From Fimadaptatus sp948467645 (GTDB lineage: Bacteria > Bacillota > Clostridia > Christensenellales > Aristaeellaceae): a stretch of 64,000 nt of DNA. The stretch covers positions 14,438 through 78,437 of the forward strand of contig CAOKFD010000004.1 in the NCBI GenBank assembly GCA_948467645.1. The letters are read 5' to 3'. The notes under the pieces are model-generated. The model was not told the origin of the DNA and ran no database searches. It worked only from the letters and a program-made list of their open reading frames with translations. Of this stretch, positions 32,875-40,073 are shown one piece after another (the first letter of the stretch is position 1; each line of letters opens with the position of its first letter). The translations under genes were made by a program, and so were the position numbers.

Positions 32875-34581
32875 TTATTTGCGATAGGAACGGTCGTCAT
32901 ACTGACTGCGGCGCTCATTGCGCTGAGGCGCGCGGTCACTATACCGGCTGTCGCGGCGCTCATCGTACTGAGTGCGGTCGCTATAACGATTGTCGCGGCG
33001 CTCGTCGTACTGAGTGCGGCCGTCATAGCGCGGCTGGCGCTCGGGGTACTGCGTGCGGCGCTGGCTGTACCGGGCGCGCCCGTCGTAATCGGAACGCTCG
33101 TCGTTGCGGGTGCGTTCGCTGTAGCGCGGCTGACGCTCGGCATACTGTGTGCGGCGCTCGTCATAGCCGCCATAGCTGTATTCGCGGCGCACGTAGCGGC
33201 GGTTCTTGCGCGCACGGGTGCGGGCGGTGTTGATGCATACCATTATTATCAGCACGCCCATCACCGCGATCAGGGGCACTATCCACAGCATGGAATTGTT
33301 GCCCGCGCTTTCGGTACCGCCGCCTATCGTCTCGCCCTGTATGGCCTCGTCTATGGAGGGCAGGTCGGTAATGGGCGCAGCGGCTACCGAATTGGCGGCT
33401 ACCAGCGGGTAATAGTACTTGTCGCCGCTGGGTGCGTTGTACGTCAGCGTGCCGATCTCGTCGCCCGCGTTTATCGGAGCCTTTATGTCGCGCGAGTATG
33501 ATACCGACAGCATGGCCGAAAAGTCGGATGTGATCTGGCTGATCTCGCTCTTTTTAGCGCATACCGGGTCAGCGCTTTCGGGCGCGGTTATGTCCAGCGT
33601 TAGCACGCCGCCGTTTGCGTCGCTGGGATCTGCGCCGTCCACGTTCACGGTCAGCGGGCGCGTGCGGTACAGCTCTACCGGGTCGTACCGCTCATACGTG
33701 GCAAAGCCGTAATTCATCAGCCGTATCGAGTCGATCCACTTGCCGTCGGTCGTGGACAGAAGAACTACGCTTATCAGATCAACGCCGTCTTTGGTGGCCG
33801 AGCCGACGAAGGTGGAACCGGCCTTGCTGGTATAGCCAGTCTTTATGCCTGTGCCGTACTGGTACTTATACTTCATCGATGTGTCGTTGCGCGCGATGAA
33901 CTGGTTCTTGGTCCACTTGGTGGTGGGTTCGGAGCGCTTGTTGTTGGCGGGTATGGTATAGTTGGTGGTGGAGGCGATTTCGCGGAAGGTTTCGTTCTTC
34001 ATCGCCTCAAGCGCAATCGTGGAAAGATCGCGCGCGGTGGTGTAGTGATCGGGGTCGTGAAAGCCGTGCGGGTTGGAAAAGTGCGTGTCCGTGCAGCCCA
34101 GCGACTGCGCGCGCGCGTTCATCATATCAACAAACGCGCTTTCACTGCCCGCGACCAGCACGGCGATGGCTATGCCTGCATCGTTGCCCGAGCAGATAAA
34201 GAACGTAGTCAGCAGTGTGCGCCAGGTCATTTCCTCGCCCGTGTAAAGCCCCACCAGCGACGAGCCGTCGGGATAGGTATTGGCCTCGCGCGGTATCGTG
34301 ATTGTCGCGTCCAAATCGCTTACGTTTTCAAGCGCGAGCATCAGCGTCATTATTTTGGTGGTGGAGGCGGGATAGCGGCGCGTGGTCGAATCCTTGGAAT
34401 ACAGTACGCGCCCGGTATGGCCGTCGATAAGTATCGCGCTGGCGGCCGTAAGATCGGCGTCGGTCAGCTCTTCGGGCTTACTGGTATCGTAAGCCAGCGC
34501 CGTGGGCGCGTACAGTGTCATGATCAGCGTCAGCGCGAGCAGAATCGCCATAAGGCGCTTGCGCGTATGTGATAAAATCAT
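32875..34581 (-). CDS. D-alanyl-D-alanine carboxypeptidase with C-terminal membrane helix and Arg/Tyr/Asp-rich repeat tail
   Basis: A 568-residue penicillin-binding protein of the DacA/DacF type. Signal peptide about 1-30; active-site SxxK in ASTTK (Ser 73, Lys 76), SxN in ICSGNDAG, and KTG in GIKTGYTSKAG. A beta-rich domain follows to about residue 400, then one membrane helix (MLWIVPLIAVMGVLIIMVCI, about 436-455). The final 110 residues are a very basic tail of imperfect repeats such as RYSDRTQYDERRD. Ordinary DacA proteins end at an amphipathic anchor, so this tail, probably cytoplasmic, is unusual. AAAGGAG before the ATG at 34581 fixes the start. It is divergent from the two-component genes. 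Confidence 0.92.
   Translation of the reverse strand: MILSHTRKRLMAILLALTLIMTLYAPTALAYDTSKPEELTDADLTAASAILIDGHTGRVLYSKDSTTRRYPASTTKIMTLMLALENVSDLDATITIPREANTYPDGSSLVGLYTGEEMTWRTLLTTFFICSGNDAGIAIAVLVAGSESAFVDMMNARAQSLGCTDTHFSNPHGFHDPDHYTTARDLSTIALEAMKNETFREIASTTNYTIPANNKRSEPTTKWTKNQFIARNDTSMKYKYQYGTGIKTGYTSKAGSTFVGSATKDGVDLISVVLLSTTDGKWIDSIRLMNYGFATYERYDPVELYRTRPLTVNVDGADPSDANGGVLTLDITAPESADPVCAKKSEISQITSDFSAMLSVSYSRDIKAPINAGDEIGTLTYNAPSGDKYYYPLVAANSVAAAPITDLPSIDEAIQGETIGGGTESAGNNSMLWIVPLIAVMGVLIIMVCINTARTRARKNRRYVRREYSYGGYDERRTQYAERQPRYSERTRNDERSDYDGRARYSQRRTQYPERQPRYDGRTQYDERRDNRYSDRTQYDERRDSRYSDRAPQRNERRSQYDDRSYRK
32880..33170 (-). repeat. Imperfect tandem repeats encoding the Arg/Tyr/Asp tail of the carboxypeptidase
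   Basis: On the plus strand CTGTCGCGGCGCTCATCGTA, ACTGAGTGCGG and related words recur with a period near 45-60 bases. In protein the words are TQYDERRD, RYSDR and RQPRYSERT. Confidence 0.7.
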
Positions 34582-34740
34582 ATCGAATCTCCTTTGCTGG
34601 ACACGGGATAAGCGCATTGGAAAGCCGCCATTGCGCACATGAAACGCGGGCGGCGCGAAAATATCATTCTTGATTATACACTACTTTGACTTATACTGTG
34701 CGCAAAGACATGTTAAATCATGCTCCGCGCGCACGAACTC

Positions 34741-34769
34741 TTGTATTTGACGTGGATTTTGTCTATAAT
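34741..34769 (+). promoter_or_regulatory. Promoter of the two-component / GerMN operon
   Basis: TATAAT at 34764-34769 with TTGTAT 17 bases upstream (34741-34746). A TTGACG also lies at 34747 but only 11 bases from the -10. The response regulator begins 127 bases downstream after GGGGGAGAGGAG. A minus-strand TATAAT (34673-34678) may serve dacA. Confidence 0.55.
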
Positions 34770-34896
34770 AAAAGTATATATGGTTATTTTTGCTGATGCA
34801 CGCGGCGTTCCAGGGATAATCTATGCGCTTTAGGCACATTGTTTGTGCACGCGGGGATAATTTTTTAAGGGCGGCGCGGGGGAGAGGAGTAGACCG

Positions 34897-35589
34897 ATGG
34901 CTAAGAAATTGCTGCTCGTGGACGACGAGCCTTTGATACTAAAGGGACTCAAATTTTCGCTGGAACAGGACGGATACCAAACTGTGCTGGCTGCCGATGG
35001 TGAGGAGGCGCTGGCCAAGGTCGATGCGGAGGACTTCGATCTGATACTGCTGGACGTAATGCTGCCCAAGATGAGCGGCATAGAGGTCTGTCAGCGAATT
35101 CGCGAGAAAAGCTCTGTCCCCATAATCATGCTGACCGCCAAGGGCGAGGATATGGATAAGATCCTGGGCCTTGAGTACGGCGCGGACGATTACATGACCA
35201 AGCCCTTCAACATACTGGAGGTCAAGGCGCGCATAAAGACAATCCTTCGCCGCGTGGGCGCGTCCAAGGCCGATGAAAAGCCGTCCACCGTGACGGTGCG
35301 CGACTTGACGGTCAATTTCAACAACCGATCGGTATCCGTCGCGGGGCGCGACGTGAATCTGACGGCCAAGGAGTTCGACCTGCTGCAGCTGTTCATAACC
35401 AACCGCGGCAAGGTGTTCAGCCGCGAGATGCTTATGGAAAGCATATGGAAGTATGAGTTCCTGGGCGATCTGCGTACGGTGGACGTACACATACGCCGTC
35501 TGCGCGAAAAGATAGAGAAGAACCCCGCGCAGCCCATGTATATCTTCACCAAGTGGGGAGTGGGTTACTATTTCACGGACAAAGATTAA
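34897..35589 (+). CDS. Response regulator, OmpR/PhoP (WalR-like) family
   Basis: A 230-residue regulator. The receiver domain has the acidic pocket LLLVDDEP, the phospho-acceptor Asp in LILLDVMLPKMSG (about residue 52), the Thr in MLTAKG and Lys in YMTKPF. The C-terminal winged helix (about 130-228) has the recognition segment TVDVHIRRLREKIEKNP. The histidine kinase gene begins 16 bases downstream, followed by two GerMN genes, so it probably controls wall or envelope genes. Confidence 0.95.
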   Translation: MAKKLLLVDDEPLILKGLKFSLEQDGYQTVLAADGEEALAKVDAEDFDLILLDVMLPKMSGIEVCQRIREKSSVPIIMLTAKGEDMDKILGLEYGADDYMTKPFNILEVKARIKTILRRVGASKADEKPSTVTVRDLTVNFNNRSVSVAGRDVNLTAKEFDLLQLFITNRGKVFSREMLMESIWKYEFLGDLRTVDVHIRRLREKIEKNPAQPMYIFTKWGVGYYFTDKD

Positions 35590-35605
35590 AAACGTACTCG
35601 CGTCC

Positions 35606-37030
35606 GTGCGCTGGCGGCTGCTCCTGCTGTACATGCTGATGGTCGGCGTCGCCTTTTATGTAGTGGCGGCGTCGCTCATTAATCTGGTGGGCAATTACAT
35701 GCTGGATCAGCGCGCGCAGGACGAGCGCGCCATATCCGAGCGCATTGCGATAACCATGGCCGACAAGCTGAATGCGCAGGATGGCCAGGCGATTTACGAC
35801 GCGGCGGTGGACGCATCGCGCGAACACGGCGGGCGTGTGCTGGTGCTGGACGCATACGGCACGGTGCAGGCCGATTCGTATTCGCTGCTGAACGGCATTC
35901 AGCTAAAGCACCCTGAGGTGGTGGCGGTGCTGGGCGGCAAGGCCAGCGCCAACGGACTATATAAGGAAGAACTGCCCGGCGGCAACTGGCTGCTGAGCAC
36001 ATTCGGATTCGCGGACGACGCGTCGGTGTACGGGCTGTATGTATCGGCCATAGTGTCGGGCGGCCGGACAACGGGCGCGCTGGTGTATTCGGTCAGCGAG
36101 CAGGAATTGTATTCGCGCCTTTTGTATATCAGGCGGCAGATCGTATACTGGCTGCTGGGCGTGGCGCTGGCGACGCTTATCACGGTCATATTCATGTCGC
36201 GCATAGTCACGCGTCCCATAAAGGCGCTGAGCGAAGGCATTGAGCACATGAGTGTGGGCGACTTTTCGCATCGCGTGATAATCCGCGGCCATTCGGAATA
36301 CGCCCAATTGGCGGCCGCGTTCAACATGATGAGCGAAAAGCTGGAAAACCTCGACCGTTCGCGCGGTCAGTTTGTATCCAATGCGTCACATGAGCTGAAA
36401 ACCCCGCTGGCCACGATGAAGATACTGATCGAATCGCTGATATATCAGGATGCGTTCGACCCGGCCATGACGCGCGAATTTCTGACCGATATAGATAAGG
36501 AAATCGACCGCCTGAACTCGGTAATCGGCGACCTGCTAACGCTGGTCAATATGGACAGCGGCGAAATGCGGCTGCGCCTGAGCGATTTGCAACTGGACGA
36601 AATGCTGGCCGAGACTGTCAAGCGGCTGACCCCGCTGGCGGGCAACCGCGACATAAACCTCACGCTGGAGGCGCACGCCGCGCCCGTCGTCGAGGGCGAT
36701 TCCAGCAAGATACAGCAGGTGTTCTATAACCTGATCGACAACGCAATCAAGTACACTCCTGCGGGCGGCGACGTGCGCGTGGAGCTAGGCGAAAATGCGC
36801 GCTTTGCGATTATCAAGGTATCGGACACCGGCATAGGCATACCGCAGGCCGATATTGCGCACATATTCGACCGATTCTACCGCGTGGACAAGGCGCGCTC
36901 GCGCGAGACCGGCGGCACCGGCCTTGGCCTTTCGATAGTCAATCAGATCGTGCAATTGCACGGCGGTCAGGTCAGCGTTCAGTCGGTCGAGGACAAAGGC
37001 TCGGTATTCACGGTGACGCTGCCTAAGTAG
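35606..37030 (+). CDS. Sensor histidine kinase (PhoR/WalK-like)
   Basis: A 474-residue kinase: membrane helix about 4-27, an extracytoplasmic sensor loop of about 135 residues, second helix about 170-192, HAMP domain (RIVTRPIKALSEGIEHMSVG), HisKA with NASHELKTPLATMK (His about 264), and HATPase_c with the N box NLIDNAIKYTP, G1 DTGIGIP and G2 GGTGLGLSIV. I find no ribosome site before the GTG at 35606, and the frame is open further upstream through the end of the regulator gene, so the exact start is uncertain (translational coupling likely). Downstream stands an 11-bp hairpin CTAAGGCAGAA/TTCTGCCTTAG (37094-37122) without a T tract. Confidence 0.93.
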   Translation: MRWRLLLLYMLMVGVAFYVVAASLINLVGNYMLDQRAQDERAISERIAITMADKLNAQDGQAIYDAAVDASREHGGRVLVLDAYGTVQADSYSLLNGIQLKHPEVVAVLGGKASANGLYKEELPGGNWLLSTFGFADDASVYGLYVSAIVSGGRTTGALVYSVSEQELYSRLLYIRRQIVYWLLGVALATLITVIFMSRIVTRPIKALSEGIEHMSVGDFSHRVIIRGHSEYAQLAAAFNMMSEKLENLDRSRGQFVSNASHELKTPLATMKILIESLIYQDAFDPAMTREFLTDIDKEIDRLNSVIGDLLTLVNMDSGEMRLRLSDLQLDEMLAETVKRLTPLAGNRDINLTLEAHAAPVVEGDSSKIQQVFYNLIDNAIKYTPAGGDVRVELGENARFAIIKVSDTGIGIPQADIAHIFDRFYRVDKARSRETGGTGLGLSIVNQIVQLHGGQVSVQSVEDKGSVFTVTLPK

Positions 37031-37093
37031 CGTCGCCAAAGTTAAAGCAGGTTATGAGCCGAAGCTGTAAGGCTATTCAATAAGAAATATCGG

Positions 37094-37122
37094 CTAAGGC
37101 AGAAGTTTGATTTCTGCCTTAG
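37094..37122. terminator. Perfect 11-bp hairpin after the histidine kinase gene
   Basis: CTAAGGCAGAA and TTCTGCCTTAG enclose a seven-base loop. There is no T run after it. The rest of 37031-37320 holds no gene. Confidence 0.5.
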
Positions 37123-37320
37123 CATGTATTCCTGACTGCATGGAATCAATTGACAAATCAAAGCTTGGCGGCTCTTATTTGCATGTCATTGGCCAAAGAA
37201 TACGAATATGCGCTTTAATTGCGTGATTTACAACTAACATGACACACTTTGGAGTGTGCTTTAATTTATGTCGGTGCAAGGGTCGATGACGCAGGAAGAC
37301 TCTCTAATAGGAGTGATTTT

Positions 37321-38319
37321 TTGAAACGCAGGATTGCATTTGCGGCGGGACTGGCGGCTTTGATGCTGCTGACCGGCTGCTCGCTGGATCCGCTCAGCGG
37401 CAGGCTTACCACGCCGCCGCCGGATTCGCCTACCTATCAGCCGGTATCGCCCAGCGCCGAAAACGCCGCGCGCAGCGAGCTGAGGGCTAATCTGTATTTT
37501 GAGCTTCAGGACACGGGTATGCTGTCCACCGAGGGCCGCCAGATAGACGTAAAGTCGGATACTCAGCCCGAAAAGACGGTCATTGAAGCGCTGATAAGCG
37601 GCCCCAGCGCCCAAAGTCCGGAGCTTAAATCCATAATATCGCCCGATACGACCGTGATTTCGGTCGATACGAGCGACGGCGTGCTTATGGTCACGTTGTC
37701 CAGCGAGTTCCTCGCCGTGCCGTCCGACGCGCCCGCCGATTGGGAAAGCGACGCGTACTGGACGGCGGAGATACCGCGCCGCCGCTATCTGGCGCTGCAA
37801 TCGATCGTATGCGCGATAACCGATATGGGCGAATACGACGGCGTGCAGATAATGGTTGACACCGACGGCGACCGAGTGGGCGAGCGCGTGGAGCGGTACT
37901 ACTTCTACTCCGACGCGTCCGAGACAGACGGAACGCTGATGGACGTGGCGCATCGCGACGAGAGCGTGGTGCTCACCCCGCGCAACACGGTGGACGCGGC
38001 CCTTGGCTACATACAGGGCAAGGACTGGGACTCGCTTTATGAGCTGCTGGCACCGGGTGATATAAACGGCGAGCTGCCCGTCTATGACAAGTTCGCATCC
38101 GACATGCGCGCGCGCGCGTATACTCTGAGCGAATATCAGGTGGGCGACGCGATGGTTTCGGGCGACGGCCAGAGCGCCACGGTATGCGTGGACGCGCAGT
38201 TCTCGTTTCGCGACGCGAGCGCGCGCGACGTAAGCGCGCTGCCGATAAGGCTGGTGCGCGAGGGCGAGGTATGGAAGATCGCTTATGCGTCGCTGGGCGG
38301 TCTGCTGGAGGGCTTTTGA
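37321..38319 (+). CDS. GerMN-domain lipoprotein
   Basis: A 332-residue lipoprotein: signal peptide with lipobox LLTGC (Cys about residue 19), then a Pro-rich spacer and a GerMN domain (about 60-170: VKSDTQPEKTVIEALISGPS, IISPDTTVISVDTSDGVLMV). The C-terminal half has a second alpha/beta part (TVDAALGYIQGKDWDSLYEL). An upstream in-frame GTG/ATG extension exists, but AGGAGTG is correctly spaced only for the TTG at 37321. GerMN occurs in the spore protein GerM and in actinobacterial LpqB, which is encoded next to the MtrAB kinase pair, the same setting as here. Confidence 0.85.
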   Translation: MKRRIAFAAGLAALMLLTGCSLDPLSGRLTTPPPDSPTYQPVSPSAENAARSELRANLYFELQDTGMLSTEGRQIDVKSDTQPEKTVIEALISGPSAQSPELKSIISPDTTVISVDTSDGVLMVTLSSEFLAVPSDAPADWESDAYWTAEIPRRRYLALQSIVCAITDMGEYDGVQIMVDTDGDRVGERVERYYFYSDASETDGTLMDVAHRDESVVLTPRNTVDAALGYIQGKDWDSLYELLAPGDINGELPVYDKFASDMRARAYTLSEYQVGDAMVSGDGQSATVCVDAQFSFRDASARDVSALPIRLVREGEVWKIAYASLGGLLEGF

Positions 38320-38322
38320 TAA

Positions 38323-39876
38323 GTGAAGTCATTTAACGCGCTTACGCGCAGGCAGAAGACGGCGTGGATAATCGCGGGCGCGGCGCTCATGATTGCGGCG
38401 CTGGCGGGCGTGTGGCTGATTTCGGGCGGCAGCAGACAGGTGGTCGTGAACAACGACATCGTGTCGTCTCTGCCTGAACCCGAGACGGCCGCGCCGCTCG
38501 CGCCCATAGGCGACAGCCGCGCCGACCGCGCGATAAGCGTGTCGGTATATTACGCCGACGATACGCTCAGCCGCCTGAAACCCACCGTGCGCAGCGTGAC
38601 CATCAGCAGCGATATGACGCTGGAGGAGGCGGTCGCGCGCGCCGTGATGGACGAGCCGGGCGAGGATGGCCTGAGGACGCTGGGCGCAAGCGACATACAG
38701 ATACTCTCGGTCGAGGTCAGCCGCAGCATAGCGACGGTCGATCTTTCGATAGATGCGCGCCGACTGGACGCACAGCGGATGCACATGCTGCGCGCGGCAC
38801 TGGTAAATTCGCTGCTGGACACGGGAAACGTATCCGCGGTTAACGTGCTGATAGACGGCTGCGAGGAGTGCATACTTCAACTGCCCGCAGGCGCGATGGG
38901 GCGGTTCGACTGCGACCTGAACGCGGTGTGGCAGGCGGCGCTGGACGAGGAGGCCGGGTTTACCGGTTCGGCCAGCTCAGATGCGCTTGAGCGTACGGCC
39001 ACGCTGTATTTCGGCTCCAGCGGCGGCGAATACCTGCTGCCCGAGACGCACCGGCTCAGCGTAAGCGGCGGCGACTATTTGAGCGCGATAATATCCGAGC
39101 TGATGCGCGGGCCGGACGATACGAACGACTGCGCGCGGCTGCTGCCTTCGAGCAGTCAATACATGCGCGAAGCGCCCGAGATAATCACGTCCAGCGACGG
39201 CAGCAAGATAGCTGTAATATCGCTAAAGGGCGCGGCAGGCGATTACTTCGACCGCAACGGCATATCGACGGCGCTGGCGTTTGGCTCAATGACGCGCAGC
39301 ATATGCGGGTTTGTGCCCAATGTTGACGGCGTGCTGTATGATATAGATGGAATTGTGGTAAACGAGCTGTACGATTCTCAGGGGCGGCTGATGTACACGT
39401 TTGCGGACGGCATCATGCGCCGGAGCGATTTCGATTCGCTGGTGGGCGATACGGCCACGCTGTATTATCCGGCCAGCGACTGTTCGGCGGTCGTGCCCGT
39501 GTGCGTCGCCATGCCGCGCTATGATGTGGATAACCCGCGTGCGCTGCTAAAGCTGCTTATGCAGCAGCCGTTAAGTGCAGGCCTTAGCCGAGCAACGCCG
39601 GATATAGTTACCGACGCGGATACGCTGGGCGTGCGCGTGGAAAACGATCAGGTGCTAATAAACCTGTCGGGTGCATTTTATCAGGCGTGCCAAGGCCTGA
39701 CGTCTGGCCGCGCGCGCACGATGGTATACGCCATCGTCAATACTATGTGTCAGATGGACGGCATAAGCGGCGTAAGGTTCTACTTCGACGGGGAGCGCGT
39801 GGAGAGTCTTGCATCGACCATATCGATGCGCGGGCCGCTGATGTACAACGGCGGCATAGTGCGCGCCGAGCCATAA
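38323..39876 (+). CDS. Membrane-anchored protein with three GerMN-like repeats
   Basis: A 517-residue protein starting with GTG (GGAGGG 10 bases upstream, within the previous gene end). One membrane helix about 15-33, then three GerMN-like modules: about 72-185 (SVSVYYADDTLSRLKPTVRS), about 228-360 (TATLYFGSSGGEYLLPETHR) and about 378-505 (TATLYYPASDCSAVVPVCVA). Each shows the ATLYY strand start and a later (V/I)NLSG or VDLS strand. It lies 3 bases after the GerMN lipoprotein, so the two are coupled. The three repeats suggest a multi-site binding scaffold at the outer membrane face; the function is inferred. Confidence 0.8.
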   Translation: MKSFNALTRRQKTAWIIAGAALMIAALAGVWLISGGSRQVVVNNDIVSSLPEPETAAPLAPIGDSRADRAISVSVYYADDTLSRLKPTVRSVTISSDMTLEEAVARAVMDEPGEDGLRTLGASDIQILSVEVSRSIATVDLSIDARRLDAQRMHMLRAALVNSLLDTGNVSAVNVLIDGCEECILQLPAGAMGRFDCDLNAVWQAALDEEAGFTGSASSDALERTATLYFGSSGGEYLLPETHRLSVSGGDYLSAIISELMRGPDDTNDCARLLPSSSQYMREAPEIITSSDGSKIAVISLKGAAGDYFDRNGISTALAFGSMTRSICGFVPNVDGVLYDIDGIVVNELYDSQGRLMYTFADGIMRRSDFDSLVGDTATLYYPASDCSAVVPVCVAMPRYDVDNPRALLKLLMQQPLSAGLSRATPDIVTDADTLGVRVENDQVLINLSGAFYQACQGLTSGRARTMVYAIVNTMCQMDGISGVRFYFDGERVESLASTISMRGPLMYNGGIVRAEP

Positions 39877-39895
39877 ATTCCAAGCCCCGCGCCTA

Positions 39896-39923
39896 TTTAC
39901 ACGGTGCGGATTTGTAGTAAAAT
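39896..39923 (+). promoter_or_regulatory. Promoter of lon
   Basis: TTTACA at 39896-39901, a 16-base spacer, and TAAAAT at 39918-39923. The TTG start of lon is 150 bases downstream. No CtsR or CIRCE-type repeat was noticed between. Confidence 0.65.
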
Positions 39924-40073
39924 ATATATGCACAATCCGGGGCGCGCTTTATAATGCGTTTAGGCTCAGGCAGTCGATGATTCGTTACTGCCGTGCGTGC
40001 TCCGGTTAAAAAGACATATTCATGAAAAGCGAGCCAGGGCGCATAAGCGTGCGCCTTGTGAGGAGGAACGGTT

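Noticed and set aside
32811..33233. Plus-strand open frame rich in Arg/Cys/Gly opposite the dacA tail
   Set aside because: It is the antisense reading of the Arg/Tyr/Asp repeat; no ribosome site and no protein logic.
34747..34769. TTGACG with TATAAT as a consensus promoter
   Set aside because: The spacer is only 11 bases; the TTGTAT 17 bases upstream of the same -10 is more plausible although weaker.
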